NCBI GenBank assembly: GCA_947074145.1
Contig: CAMTOJ010000001.1
Location: 1-64,000, forward strand
Source of the DNA: an uncultured Bacteroidales bacterium
GTDB taxonomy: Bacteria > Bacteroidota > Bacteroidia > Bacteroidales > JAUNSR01
Direction of reading: 5' to 3'
DNA length: 64,000 bases
Part shown: piece after piece, positions 45,595-54,966 of the stretch
Layout: each line of letters starts with the position of its first letter
Numbering within the stretch: the stretch's first letter is position 1
The notes under the pieces: model-generated
The model's input: only the letters and a program-made list of their open reading frames with translations
Databases searched by the model: none
What the model was told of the DNA's origin: nothing
Position numbers and translations under genes: made by a program

Positions 45595-47103
45595 ATGAAA
45601 ATTACCAAATCTCTACTTTCATATTTTTTGTTTTTAGTTATCTGTTTCAATTTATACAATTGTACACCAGACGATGAATATGTAAATTCACTTCCGGATA
45701 ACTCTTCTTTTATTGCTAAAATTGATGCAAAGGATATATTCGCAAAGGCAAATTTTGCAGCTCATAAAGATTTTTCTCAGAATTTCATAAATGGTTTTAC
45801 TGCTGATTTGAAGGGTGAAGAAAAAAAGATGGCTGAAAAGATTCTAAAAGATCCGCAGGCATCAGGTATCTCCTTCTCTACTCCGATTTATGTTTTTACT
45901 CAAGCAAGCCCTACGACAATGGGTATTCTTGCAAAGGTGAAAAGTAAAAAGGACTTAGATAAATATATGGCGACTTTTATAGCAACTTCAGGAGCTGAAT
46001 CGGCAGAAATTGATGGTGTGAATATCCATAGAGTCGGTCCAATCATTTGCGCTTATAATGATAAACGTTTTTTGGTAGTATTCAACAGTGCTACATATGA
46101 TAAGGGTGTAGTAGAGTTGATAAAGAAGGATAATATTCAAACACTTTCACAAAAATCCGGTATGCCGGAATTTACAAAGATTAAAGCGGATATTGCAACA
46201 TGGCAATCCTCTTCTGATATATCTTCATTATTTGGCTCTATTTCGGGAAATGCATCTATTATTGATAGTACATTTATAAAAAACTATTCGAATAACTCTA
46301 CAATGGCAATGAATTTTGAAAAAGGAAAAATATCAATTAATCAGATAACATATCCTTCATCAGATACAAACCGCGAACTTTATGATAAGCTTATGAATTC
46401 ATTGCAGCCGATGAGCGGAAAACTGCTCAATAATCTGCCTGAACAATCAATTCTTAATGCAGGTGCGAATTTCAAAAATCTGGGTATGATTCTTGATATG
46501 TATAAAACTATTCCGGGCTTTGTGGATGCTATAAACTCGGTAAATAAATCGGGCGTTGAGATAGATTCAATAGCTAATATGTTTGGTGGTGATTTTGTTA
46601 TTGATATTGAATCTTTTTCAGATTTAGGGATGCCTAAATTCTCCATAATTGCAGAAGTGTCAAGCAATCAGTTGTTTGAAACTATGCTTTCTATGAATAA
46701 AAATCTTGGAATATCTTTAAAACAGATCTCTCCCGATCTATATACTTTTCAGAATATTTTATATATGTATAATAAGGATGGGATATTTGTTATGACAACC
46801 AATAAAGAAATAATTGATAATATTGATAAAGGTTTCACTCCTTCTATGGCAGATGCTCCTTACGCATCTTTATATAAGAACTCTTATGGTGCGATGTATA
46901 TTGATTTAAGTAGTATATTGTCAATTCCGATGGTTAAAGCAATGATTAATAATGCAGGTAATTATCAAATGGTGTTAAGATCATTAAAATCTGTAACCAA
47001 TATAACAATGACTTCACCTCAAAAGAGCAAGATAGAGATTAATGTAAATTTTGAAAAGAAAGACGTTAACGCTCTTGAGCAGATTTTGTACACTTCAAAG
47101 TAA
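45595..47103 (+). CDS. DUF4836 family lipoprotein
   Basis: A 502-residue lipoprotein. The signal peptide ends at lipidated Cys23 (FNLYNCTPDDEY), immediately followed by acidic residues that resemble a surface-export signal. The start of the mature part (VNSLPDNSSFIAKIDAKDIFAKANF) is the DUF4836 signature. Downstream repeats alternate helices and strands, with GGDFVIDIESFSDLGMPKFSIIAEV in the middle. Its function is unknown. An ABC transporter pair begins 20 bp downstream and may share the transcript. Confidence 0.87.
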   Translation: MKITKSLLSYFLFLVICFNLYNCTPDDEYVNSLPDNSSFIAKIDAKDIFAKANFAAHKDFSQNFINGFTADLKGEEKKMAEKILKDPQASGISFSTPIYVFTQASPTTMGILAKVKSKKDLDKYMATFIATSGAESAEIDGVNIHRVGPIICAYNDKRFLVVFNSATYDKGVVELIKKDNIQTLSQKSGMPEFTKIKADIATWQSSSDISSLFGSISGNASIIDSTFIKNYSNNSTMAMNFEKGKISINQITYPSSDTNRELYDKLMNSLQPMSGKLLNNLPEQSILNAGANFKNLGMILDMYKTIPGFVDAINSVNKSGVEIDSIANMFGGDFVIDIESFSDLGMPKFSIIAEVSSNQLFETMLSMNKNLGISLKQISPDLYTFQNILYMYNKDGIFVMTTNKEIIDNIDKGFTPSMADAPYASLYKNSYGAMYIDLSSILSIPMVKAMINNAGNYQMVLRSLKSVTNITMTSPQKSKIEINVNFEKKDVNALEQILYTSK

Positions 47104-47123
47104 TGATGTAATTCGATAGATTA

Positions 47124-47771
47124 ATGCAACAGATATCTTTAGATCAAACTATTCCTTCAATTTTTATAAAAGACAAGAGAGGTCTTACTTCTGAAATATG
47201 GCTCAATGATTTGAGTTTCTTCAGGGGTAAGACCTACCTTATTGAGGCTGCTTCAGGTATGGGCAAAAGTTCGCTGTGTAGCTTCATCTATGGTATCCGG
47301 TCAGATTATGGCGGATCAATCACTTTTGACAATAAAGACATCAGAGATATAGATAAGTCTCATTGGAATAATATTAGGCGTAACTCATTGAGCCTGTTGT
47401 TTCAGGGATTATCACTGTTTGATGAACTTACGGGAATGGAAAATGTAATGCTTAAAAACAGACTTACAGATCATAAAACAAAAGAACAGATTGAAGAGAT
47501 GTTTTCTCTTCTCTGCATTAGTGATAAGCTCAATCAGAGAGCGGGACTTATGTCTTTTGGTCAGCGACAACGTGTTGCATTGATAAGAGCTTTATGTCAA
47601 CCATTTGATTTCTTACTTCTCGATGAGCCGGTAAGTCATCTTGATAATGAAAATATAAAGGTTTTTTCAAGATTGATTGAAGATGAAGTAAGAGATCAAA
47701 ATGCCGGACTAATTGTCACTTCAATAGGGAAACATCCTGAAATAACATATGATAAAACTTTGAGACTATGA
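47124..47771 (+). CDS. ABC transporter ATP-binding protein
   Basis: A 215-residue nucleotide-binding domain. Walker A is ASGMGKSS, the Q-loop is around LLFQGLSLFDELTG, the ABC signature is MSFGQRQRVALIRAL (FGQRQ variant of LSGGQ) and Walker B is FDFLLLDEP. It belongs to the LolD/MacB-like group that pairs with FtsX-type permeases. Its stop overlaps the permease start by 4 bp (ATGA), so the two are translationally coupled. Substrate unknown; lipoprotein release or envelope maintenance are typical roles. Confidence 0.93.
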   Translation: MQQISLDQTIPSIFIKDKRGLTSEIWLNDLSFFRGKTYLIEAASGMGKSSLCSFIYGIRSDYGGSITFDNKDIRDIDKSHWNNIRRNSLSLLFQGLSLFDELTGMENVMLKNRLTDHKTKEQIEEMFSLLCISDKLNQRAGLMSFGQRQRVALIRALCQPFDFLLLDEPVSHLDNENIKVFSRLIEDEVRDQNAGLIVTSIGKHPEITYDKTLRL

Positions 47772-48958
47772 AAATTCTTTGGAAAATATTACGCTCAAAT
47801 GTTTCGATAACTCAGTTTTCGGGATTCTTTATTGCAAATTTGATTGGTCTTACAATCGTGCTTGCCGGATTGAGATTTAAAGAGGATCTTACCCCTATTT
47901 TCAACCAGGGGGATTCTTTCCTTAAGGATGATTATATGGTGGTTTCTAAAAGAGTCACAGCATTAAATACGCTTGCTATCTCTAATTCAGGTTTTTCGAC
48001 TGCCGAACTTGAAGATTTGGAACAACAGCCATTTGTGAATCAGGTTGGTAAATTTGAAGCGGCACGATATAGGGTATCCGGTGGATTGAAAATGGATGGT
48101 ACGGATCTGTATTTTCAAACTTATATGTTTTTTGAGTCAGTGCCGGACAACTTTATAGATATTCCTCTTGACGATTGGAATTACGATAGTCAAACTAATG
48201 AGATACCGATTATTATACCCCGCGCCTATTTGAATCTTTATAATTTTGGATTTGCCGAATCACGATCAATGCCCAAGTTGTCGGAAGGTATGATAAAGCT
48301 TCTACGCTTGGATATCTATATAAGCGGAAACGGTAAAAAGAAGGAGTATAAAGGAAAAATAGTTGGTTTTTCAAATCGACTTAATACGATTCTTGTTCCG
48401 CAAAGTTTTATGACTCAGGCCAATACTATATATGGAAGTAATAAAACAGAGGAGCCTGTTCGTCTTATACTTGAAGTAAATAATGCCTCTGATGAGCGTA
48501 TAACAAGATACCTTGAGACCAAAAAATATGAAACTGATGGTGAAAAGACTAATGATGGAAAACTTTCATATTTTATGCGTATTGTGATCAATATTGTTTT
48601 GGCAGTTGGAATTCTGATATGTATCCTTTCATTCTTTATTCTTGTTCTAAGCATATATCTTCTTCTTCAGAAAAATGCTGAAAAACTAAGAACTCTGCGT
48701 TTAATAGGCTATTCAGATCTTAATGTCTGTACATTTTATATTCTGGTTGCTATATCTCTTAATCTTATAGCTTCTATCCTTTCTATTTCTTTTGTTGTAT
48801 GGCTACGACAGATATACTTACCTGTATTCACAGAGATTATGCCAAAAACAGATTTCCCGGGAGTATATATGACTATTGTTTATGCTTTAATGATGTTTCT
48901 GGTAGTATCAATAATTGATATATCTATTATTTATAGGAAAATATCAAAATTGATTTGA
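47768..48958 (+). CDS. ABC transporter permease, FtsX/MacB type
   Basis: A 396-residue membrane protein with the four-helix FtsX layout. One TM lies at about 16-34. A large periplasmic domain (about 35-270) follows, then three C-terminal TMs (about 273-300, 320-345, 365-388). It partners the ATP-binding protein whose stop it overlaps. The DUF4836 lipoprotein immediately upstream might be handled by this transporter, but that is only inference from position. Confidence 0.87.
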   Translation: MKILWKILRSNVSITQFSGFFIANLIGLTIVLAGLRFKEDLTPIFNQGDSFLKDDYMVVSKRVTALNTLAISNSGFSTAELEDLEQQPFVNQVGKFEAARYRVSGGLKMDGTDLYFQTYMFFESVPDNFIDIPLDDWNYDSQTNEIPIIIPRAYLNLYNFGFAESRSMPKLSEGMIKLLRLDIYISGNGKKKEYKGKIVGFSNRLNTILVPQSFMTQANTIYGSNKTEEPVRLILEVNNASDERITRYLETKKYETDGEKTNDGKLSYFMRIVINIVLAVGILICILSFFILVLSIYLLLQKNAEKLRTLRLIGYSDLNVCTFYILVAISLNLIASILSISFVVWLRQIYLPVFTEIMPKTDFPGVYMTIVYALMMFLVVSIIDISIIYRKISKLI

Positions 48959-49052
48959 TCGGGAACTGATTGATAATTCGCTTCTTTACAACCTTATTTA
49001 AAAGTTGTAGATCAATAATAAATATATTCTTCCTGGATCTACTTAACGGACA

Positions 49053-49100
49053 ATACAAATAAAAGCAAGATTGATTAATCAGTCTTGCTTTTATTTGTAT
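49053..49100 (-). terminator. Terminator of the arginine decarboxylase/antiporter operon
   Basis: A perfect 18-bp stem (49053-49070 with 49083-49100), with a loop that is itself largely palindromic (TGATTAATCA), lies 14 bp past the minus-strand antiporter stop. Confidence 0.88.
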
Positions 49101-49113
49101 TATAACTTTAATT

Positions 49114-50544
49114 TTATAAATGGGCTTTCCCTATACATATAAGATATATTGAAACAATAGCCGCTATCAAAAGACAGATAGCAATAATTTTTTCATAATT
49201 TTTAAATATAGACTCTCCTTTTTCCTTGTTTTGCTTTCTCGCTAAATAAAAGAAATAAATTCCCGGAAGATAAAATATTGACGATATAAGAAATAATAAT
49301 AATCCTCCTGAATATAACAACCAAAAACAATATAAAGATGCTATACAGCCCATAATTCGATATTTTATTCTTTTATTGTTATACTGAGGACCAAGTTGAT
49401 TTTTTACAATCGAAGCTTTAAAAAGGTATAACCCACAAAATAGATAAGCAGGTAAAACCATTATGCTCGTCAAATCTACAGCTGCTAAATAAATAGATGG
49501 AGCCAGTGCTACCAGAACCATAAATAATTGCATAAACAAACTGGAAATAAATAGTCCGAAAACAGGAGTTCCTTTCTTATTTAGTTTTAAAAACTGATTT
49601 GGTAGGATTTTAACCTGTGCAGCTGTCATAGGAACTTGGGCACATACAAGAGTCCATGCGACCCATCCTCCCAACAATGATATAATAACACTTATTACTA
49701 CAAAATAATAAGCCCAAATACCTACTGCTTCTTTTAAAACATAAGCTACCGAGGGATCTTCTAATTTTGATAGTTCGGGCTGATGCATTATCCCATAACA
49801 AAGTATACTTATTAATGCATACATTATCAGAGCTGCCAAAAATCCAATTACTCCGGCCTTACCAACATCAGTCGATTTTTTTGCCTGACTGGACATCATC
49901 ACCGCTCCCTCAATTCCTATAAAACACCAAAGTGTTACAAGCATTGTACTTTTAATCTGAGAGCTTAACGAACCAATCTCCGGCATATTACCCCAAAAGT
50001 CAAAATTAAGAGTCTTAAATTTAAAGAATATCAATAGTATTACTACAATTAATACTAATGATGCAAATTTTACTATAGTCACAATAGTGTTTAGTGCAGA
50101 AGCTGCTTTTACACCCAGAGCAACAATGAAAAACATGAGCCAAATAAATGCAGATCCGAAGATTACAATTGGCCAATCTTTTAATAATTCGGGGAAAAAA
50201 GCACCAAAAGCCTGACTAAGCATAACTGCATATGCGACGTTACCTGTTGCTACACAGAGCCAATATCCCCATGCAATATTAAATCCCACATAGTTACCAT
50301 ATCCCTCCTTGGCATATTGATAAATCCCGGCATTCAGATCAGGACGTGCATCTGCTAATATCTTAAAAACATAGACAAGAAACAGGATTCCAACACCTGT
50401 AATTAACCAGGATATGATTGTTGCACCAAGTCCTGCACCATTTGCCATATTTTGAGCGATATTAAAAATACCACCACCTATCATAGAGCCGAAAACAATG
50501 GCAATCAATCCTGCCAATCCTAATTTCTTGGTTGAGTCAGCCAT
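49114..50544 (-). CDS. APC-family amino-acid antiporter, probably arginine/agmatine (AaxC-like)
   Basis: A 476-residue, about 12-helix membrane protein of the amino acid-polyamine-organocation family. The N-terminal GLAGLIAIVFGSMIGGGIFNIAQNMA is the classic TM1 unwound GxGIF substrate site. It lies 8 bp downstream of the pyruvoyl arginine decarboxylase, so arginine import against agmatine export is the natural assignment, as in the chlamydial AaxC or E. coli AdiC systems. Substrate is inferred from the neighbour and family, not from specific residues. Confidence 0.85.
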   Translation of the reverse strand: MADSTKKLGLAGLIAIVFGSMIGGGIFNIAQNMANGAGLGATIISWLITGVGILFLVYVFKILADARPDLNAGIYQYAKEGYGNYVGFNIAWGYWLCVATGNVAYAVMLSQAFGAFFPELLKDWPIVIFGSAFIWLMFFIVALGVKAASALNTIVTIVKFASLVLIVVILLIFFKFKTLNFDFWGNMPEIGSLSSQIKSTMLVTLWCFIGIEGAVMMSSQAKKSTDVGKAGVIGFLAALIMYALISILCYGIMHQPELSKLEDPSVAYVLKEAVGIWAYYFVVISVIISLLGGWVAWTLVCAQVPMTAAQVKILPNQFLKLNKKGTPVFGLFISSLFMQLFMVLVALAPSIYLAAVDLTSIMVLPAYLFCGLYLFKASIVKNQLGPQYNNKRIKYRIMGCIASLYCFWLLYSGGLLLFLISSIFYLPGIYFFYLARKQNKEKGESIFKNYEKIIAICLLIAAIVSIYLICIGKAHL

Positions 50545-50552
50545 ATTTTAAA

Positions 50553-51182
50553 TTATTTTGCTATTTCTGCATATTTAAAGTTTAGAAATCCTATAGCAGT
50601 TAAACAATAAGCAAAAGGATTATCCGGTGTAATATTTATAAAATTATGATACAATTCTTTTTCTCCATCTTGTTCTAATCCTCGAATACTTAACTCATGA
50701 TTCAATGATTTAGTCAACCAAAGTTTAGCCTCTGCTGCTGCAATTTCATCATCTATGATAGAATCATAAAATTGAACGTATTCAGCTGCAAATCCACCGA
50801 TAAATTTGCCATCCTTTTTAGCCCAGACAATTCCTACTCCTGTTGCTATTGCTTTATGGTCGCCATAATTTGCTCCTGTTCCTGCCATTATTACCTCAAG
50901 AACAGCTCCATGTTTGAACTGTTTTTTTATTTCCGGTTTAAATGGAAGACTTGGGAATTTCTTATTCATCTCGTCTGTTACTATAACTAAGTTCCCTCGC
51001 ATTTCAGGTGGCATTACTGAAGTATACGGTATGACATTGAAATTTTCTATTGCTGCCTCAAGAAGGGCCAAATCATAAGCGAATGTTTCATACGGTTGTG
51101 GAGGAATTCCATCATTAAAAGCTCCGGCACCACCTGTAACAAATCCGAAAACCGGATAACGAGTTCCTTTAATTTCATCCAT
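50553..51182 (-). CDS. Pyruvoyl-dependent arginine decarboxylase, AaxB-like
   Basis: Proenzyme of 209 residues. Self-cleavage yields a beta chain and a pyruvoyl-bearing alpha chain that decarboxylates arginine to agmatine, consuming a proton. The expected cleavage site is T54-S55 in NFNVIPYTSVMPPEM. Archaeal enzymes have Ser-Ser there, but the chlamydial AaxB has Thr-Ser, which matches. The hallmark GAVLEVIMAGTGANYGDHKAIATGVGIVWAK follows. It is first in a two-gene operon with the antiporter. Confidence 0.92.
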   Translation of the reverse strand: MDEIKGTRYPVFGFVTGGAGAFNDGIPPQPYETFAYDLALLEAAIENFNVIPYTSVMPPEMRGNLVIVTDEMNKKFPSLPFKPEIKKQFKHGAVLEVIMAGTGANYGDHKAIATGVGIVWAKKDGKFIGGFAAEYVQFYDSIIDDEIAAAEAKLWLTKSLNHELSIRGLEQDGEKELYHNFINITPDNPFAYCLTAIGFLNFKYAEIAK

Positions 51183-51685
51183 GATAATCTAAGTTTTGTA
51201 GTTAAAAAATTATAGTTCATATGAAAGAAGTTCGTAAACAACATCTTCTCTCATTTTTAATAAATAGTATTATATCCTCTTTAAAACAAGGCTGCTTTAA
51301 TATTCTGTTATAAACATATTTATTTTATAAAAGTTTTTTTAAGCATCAAATATTTTTACATAGTGTAAATGTTTAACGTTTTCTTCGTGGATAAATAAAG
51401 CAAAATAGAGGTACGATATTCTAACTTTAGAATTTATTAGAACTAAAAATATAGATGTAAATTCCTGTTATATAGGTCGATATGGATGATTGCAAGGTGG
51501 GATTTATAATTATCTTAATAATGTGGATGGTTATAGTTATTGTATAATATGATTAATAATCAGTTTAATAAATTGATATTATAGATTTAATAAAATATTG
51601 TACGATGTTTTATTGAAAAAATCTCAGGAAGATAGTTTAAGGTGTAGCGCATTAAATTGTTTCAATCTTTACCTTTAGATATAAA
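51183..51685. other. Intergenic region upstream of aaxB-like operon
   Basis: About 500 bp with no supportable gene. It carries TGCAAGGTGG at 51491-51500, a partial echo of the palindromic repeat motif. The operon promoter should lie at its left end, but I see no convincing element pair. Confidence 0.4.
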
Positions 51686-51723
51686 GAAAAAAGCAACCAT
51701 CCTATCATAAGATGATTGCTTTT
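51686..51723 (-). terminator. Terminator of tRNA-Trp
   Basis: AAAGCAACCATC pairs (one G-U/mismatch) with GATGATTGCTTT in 51689-51722, leaving a T-rich tail on the minus strand, directly past the tRNA 3' end. Confidence 0.8.
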
Positions 51724-51724
51724 G

Positions 51725-51797
51725 CACGGGTCGAGAGGCTCGAACTCCCGACACCTGGTTTTGGAGACCAGTGCTCTACCAACTGAGCTAGACCCGT
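51725..51797 (-). tRNA. tRNA-Trp (CCA anticodon)
   Basis: A complete 73-nt cloverleaf. Acceptor arms are ACGGGTC and GACCCGT plus discriminator G. The D-arm is TAGCTCAGTTGGTAGAGCA. The anticodon stem CTGGT/ACCAG encloses CTCCAAA, giving CCA, so tryptophan. The T-arm contains GTTCGAGCC. The CCA end is not encoded. It has its own promoter and terminator. Confidence 0.96.
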
Positions 51798-51807
51798 TTA
51801 ACGATTG

Positions 51808-51837
51808 CAAAGGTAGTACGATTTTATTACCACACAA
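51808..51837 (-). promoter_or_regulatory. Promoter of tRNA-Trp
   Basis: On the minus strand, TTG (51835-51837), a 19-bp spacer and TACCTTTG (51808-51815) fit the Bacteroidetes TTG-N19-TAnnTTTG consensus. The element ends 10 bp before the mature tRNA 5' end. Confidence 0.75.
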
Positions 51838-51852
51838 GCCTTTTAGTAAATA

Positions 51853-51887
51853 AAAATAGCCCCGAGAATACTCTGCGGGGCTATTTT
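51853..51887 (-). terminator. Terminator of the nitroreductase-to-maf operon
   Basis: AAAATAGCCCCG pairs perfectly with CGGGGCTATTTT around an 11-base loop, downstream of the maf stop at 51959. It separates the operon from tRNA-Trp. Confidence 0.92.
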
Positions 51888-51958
51888 GTATGTAATGTTA
51901 TTATAATTATCTGAATTTCAAGATTAATGCAAAACGCTACAGCTAATGTTAAATAGTG

Positions 51959-52543
51959 TTATTTTAGATTTTTGAGAACAGTATAAAGTTTCTGCACAGG
52001 TAATCCCATAACATTAAAATAACTTCCTTCAATTTTTTCAACACCTATATACCCTATCCATTCCTGAATGCCGTAAGATCCGGCCTTGTCATATGGAGAA
52101 TATTTATTGATATAATAATCTATTTCTGATTCTGATAATTCTGAAAATGTAACATATGATGTAGTATCGAAAGAGATTGATTCTTTAGATGTTTTTATTG
52201 TTACACCGGTAATTACTTTATGAGTTTTACCTGAGAGTTCGCAAAGCATCTCTTTAGCATGCTCTGCACACTTAGGTTTTCCCATTATTTTTCCCTGAGA
52301 AATTACTACAGTATCAGCTGTGATTAAAAGTGTATCATCTTTAATAAACTCAGAATATGCCTGAGCCTTTTTCTGGGAAAGAAATAGTGGAACTTCATCT
52401 ACAATATGATTTTCAGAATACGACTCATCGACATCAGAAAGTGTTATAATTCTGAATTTTATATCTAAACCGCCAAGCAATTCTTTACGACGTGGAGAGT
52501 TGCTGGCAAGACAAATATCATATTTCGCAAGGTTATTAAGCAT
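51959..52543 (-). CDS. maf: Maf/YhdE-like nucleotide pyrophosphatase
   Basis: A 194-residue cytoplasmic dTTP/UTP pyrophosphatase-type protein that hydrolyses noncanonical nucleotides. The signature is at the N-terminus, LASNSPRRKELL; then ADTVVISQGKIMGKPK, KTHKVITGVTI and the conserved GSYGIQEWIGYIGVEKIEGSYFNVMGLP. Last gene of the five-gene run. Confidence 0.94.
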   Translation of the reverse strand: MLNNLAKYDICLASNSPRRKELLGGLDIKFRIITLSDVDESYSENHIVDEVPLFLSQKKAQAYSEFIKDDTLLITADTVVISQGKIMGKPKCAEHAKEMLCELSGKTHKVITGVTIKTSKESISFDTTSYVTFSELSESEIDYYINKYSPYDKAGSYGIQEWIGYIGVEKIEGSYFNVMGLPVQKLYTVLKNLK

Positions 52544-52560
52544 TATTCTTTATTTAATTA

Positions 52561-53082
52561 TTACCATCCAAAAGCTTCGTTATCCATCCACAAATCCTGT
52601 TCCTTTAAGACTTGTTCTATAACATCTCTTACACATCCTTTACCGCCCTCTTTTCGTGAAATATAGCTTGATATAGCTTTAACTTCATAACAAGCATCGG
52701 AAGGACAAACAGCAAGTCCCACTTTTTTCATAACCTCAAGATCCGGGATATCGTCTCCCATGTAAAGTGTTTGCTGTGGCGTTACCCCTGTTTGTATAAG
52801 GAAATCTTCAAATGCCTTAGTCTTAATCTTTATACCCATATAGATATGATTGACACCAAGAGATTCAAATCTTTTTCTCACTGCCGGTGTATTTCCACCT
52901 GTTATTATACCAACTTCAAGCCCTTTTTTTACAGCAAGCTGAATAGCATATCCATCTTTAATATTTACTGTTCGCATCGGTTCTCCGCTCGGATGCATTG
53001 GTATGACGTCGCACGACAATACACCATCAACATCAAAAATCAGAGCTTTTATCGATTTGAGATCGTATGTTATAACTCCCAT
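52561..53082 (-). CDS. HAD-family phosphatase, KdsC-like
   Basis: A 173-residue C0-type HAD phosphatase, most likely 3-deoxy-manno-octulosonate-8-phosphate phosphatase, which releases Kdo for the LPS core. Motif I is FDVDGVLS, motif II is GIITGG, and motif III/IV reads [24 protein letters not shown], the KDO-8-P phosphatase pattern. It begins 1 bp before the DUF2520 gene ends and precedes maf by 17 bp, so it is operonic. Confidence 0.9.
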   Translation of the reverse strand: MGVITYDLKSIKALIFDVDGVLSCDVIPMHPSGEPMRTVNIKDGYAIQLAVKKGLEVGIITGGNTPAVRKRFESLGVNHIYMGIKIKTKAFEDFLIQTGVTPQQTLYMGDDIPDLEVMKKVGLAVCPSDACYEVKAISSYISRKEGGKGCVRDVIEQVLKEQDLWMDNEAFGW

Positions 53083-53083
53083 T

Positions 53084-53851
53084 TTATTTCTTTTTTGAAT
53101 ATTTGTAGATATTTCTGCTAAGAGATAAATATATATCCTTAACGTCCTTATCCTTTATTAATTGAAATTGATTATTTATTATATTTTCATCATATCTCAC
53201 GGCAGGACCGGTTTGTGCCTGACTTGGAGAAAGTGTAAGAATCTTATCATAAGTCTCTTTCAAAAGAGGTTTAATTATATCAAAAGATAATCCGTTTGTT
53301 TCAAGAATCTCAGAAGCAATGTCGTACATATGATTTGTAAAGTTACATGCAAAAACTGCAGCAAGGTGCAGATATTTGCGTTGTTCGGAACTTACTAATT
53401 GAACATCAGAAGATATCTTTTTAGCTAAATCATATAGAATTACCTCATCTTCCTTATTAACAGCCTCTATACATACAGGAATGTTAGTGAAATCAACATC
53501 CTTGGATTTAGAGAATGTTTGTAACGGATAAAATACAGCCGCTCTTGAAGTGTAAGGATTAAAAATATTAATATCTATACTACCTGCCGTATGTGCCCAT
53601 ATCCCATTATTTGGAGTAATCTGTTTTAATATAGATTCTAATGCACTGTCTTTTATAGCAAATAAATAAAGATCTGCATCAACGGGAACAGATAGAATAT
53701 TATTGGTATATGGCACATCCAAAGCTTCTCCTAATGCACAGGCTGATTCAGTTGTTTGGCTATATATCATAATTATCTCCTCTCCTGCTTTTCTTAAAGC
53801 TTTAGCTGTATGAGTAGCAAGATTTCCTGCTCCGATTATAACTATCTTCAT
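53084..53851 (-). CDS. Rossmann-like DUF2520 protein
   Basis: A 255-residue protein with an N-terminal NAD(P)-binding fold ([26 protein letters not shown], GxGxxA motif). A C-terminal DUF2520 domain includes [28 protein letters not shown] and [15 protein letters not shown], the last motif resembling ketopantoate/pyrroline-5-carboxylate reductases. No reaction is established. It sits 4 bp from the membrane-protein gene upstream and 1 bp from the kdsC-like gene. Confidence 0.9.
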   Translation of the reverse strand: MKIVIIGAGNLATHTAKALRKAGEEIIMIYSQTTESACALGEALDVPYTNNILSVPVDADLYLFAIKDSALESILKQITPNNGIWAHTAGSIDINIFNPYTSRAAVFYPLQTFSKSKDVDFTNIPVCIEAVNKEDEVILYDLAKKISSDVQLVSSEQRKYLHLAAVFACNFTNHMYDIASEILETNGLSFDIIKPLLKETYDKILTLSPSQAQTGPAVRYDENIINNQFQLIKDKDVKDIYLSLSRNIYKYSKKK

Positions 53852-53855
53852 ATTG

Positions 53856-54188
53856 TTATTTTTTTAGAGAAGAGAATAATAATACCAGTCCGACAATAAT
53901 GAAAGAAGCCGGAATTATCATATAATCGTAAGAGGCTATAAATTTATTTACTGCAGTGAATCTTAATACAAGAGATAATATGACAAGACACAATCCCCAA
54001 ATCTTATTCGACTTGAATATAAGAAAAGAGATGGCGGCATAAATAAATACCGAACGCCAATCTAAAAGCTCTCTTTTAAAATCCTGATTAAGAAAGTTCA
54101 GAAATTTAAATAGATTCAATAATAATAGAGTTCCATAAAATAGGCAGGTTGTTCCTATGCTTAGTGCACTTTGTTTATCCTTTATCAT
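53856..54188 (-). CDS. Small hypothetical membrane protein
   Basis: A 110-residue protein with four predicted short hydrophobic segments (about 12-28, 45-57, 62-76, 86-106). No motif is recognisable. Its tight spacing (12 and 4 bp to its neighbours) in the nitroreductase-DUF2520-kdsC-maf run makes it a real gene. Confidence 0.7.
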   Translation of the reverse strand: MIKDKQSALSIGTTCLFYGTLLLLNLFKFLNFLNQDFKRELLDWRSVFIYAAISFLIFKSNKIWGLCLVILSLVLRFTAVNKFIASYDYMIIPASFIIVGLVLLFSSLKK

Positions 54189-54200
54189 CTTTTATAATAA

Positions 54201-54728
54201 TTACCATTTACCGATATGTACCTTTTCCCATTGAAGTTTGTCGATGTCATGAGGTTTTCTCTCATCGCTTTTATGTCCTATTGCTATAATAGATAAAACT
54301 TCCATTGTATAAGGTATGTCAAGTATTGTTCGTACTGCTTCCTGAGCATCTTGTCCTGCTTCAGTAAATCTATTTCTGATATGAACCCAACAACTTCCAA
54401 GACCTAAATCTTCACATTGTAGCTGTATCAGAGTCGAAGCAATCGAAGCATCCTCGACCCATGTATCTGAAACCATCGGTTCTGCAAGGACAACAATTGC
54501 CAATGCAGCTCCTTTTACAAGAGCAGCGCCATGTTCTTTTGCATATGATAGTCTTTCCAATACTTCTTTATCTTCAACGACAACAAACTGCCATGGATTC
54601 TTGCTTTTTCCCGCCGGAGAAAGCAAAGCCGCCTGCAGAATTGTGGTAACATCATCAGGAGAAAGATTCTCTTCTGTGAATTTTCTTATACTTCTTCTTT
54701 TAATCAATAAGTCGTGAAAGTTTTCCAT
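54201..54728 (-). CDS. Nitroreductase family protein
   Basis: A 175-residue FMN-dependent oxidoreductase. The flavin-binding pattern begins KRRSIRKFTEENLSPDDVTTILQAALLSPAGKSKNPWQFVVVED and continues with SIASTLIQLQCEDLGLGSCWVHIRN. It ends with IIAIGHKSDERKPHD. Physiological substrate unknown. MENFHDL was taken as start because it gives the usual short N-terminus; an ATG four codons upstream is also possible. It is first in the minus-strand operon. Confidence 0.92.
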   Translation of the reverse strand: MENFHDLLIKRRSIRKFTEENLSPDDVTTILQAALLSPAGKSKNPWQFVVVEDKEVLERLSYAKEHGAALVKGAALAIVVLAEPMVSDTWVEDASIASTLIQLQCEDLGLGSCWVHIRNRFTEAGQDAQEAVRTILDIPYTMEVLSIIAIGHKSDERKPHDIDKLQWEKVHIGKW

Positions 54729-54966
54729 ATTTAGAAACAATTAGATTATTATATATTGTTGCAAAGATATACAAAAACAGATAATTTTGCCTTTCTCATT
54801 ATTCTGATATAATGTTTTAAAGATTTCTTCGTTATTATTTAAATAACAAGATTGATTATTGCCGATGCAATCACAGTTTTTAGTTATAGGGTTACGATTC
54901 ATTATAATGTGCAAGTACCCGATTTTTTTATTCATAGCTCTCAAAATGACGCTAAACACGATTTAA

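Noticed and set aside
51491-51500. TGCAAGGTGG as a further copy of the dispersed palindromic repeat
   Set aside because: Only a 9-10-base match; the same words occur inside genes (for example near 3615 and 20213), so it is not evidence by itself.
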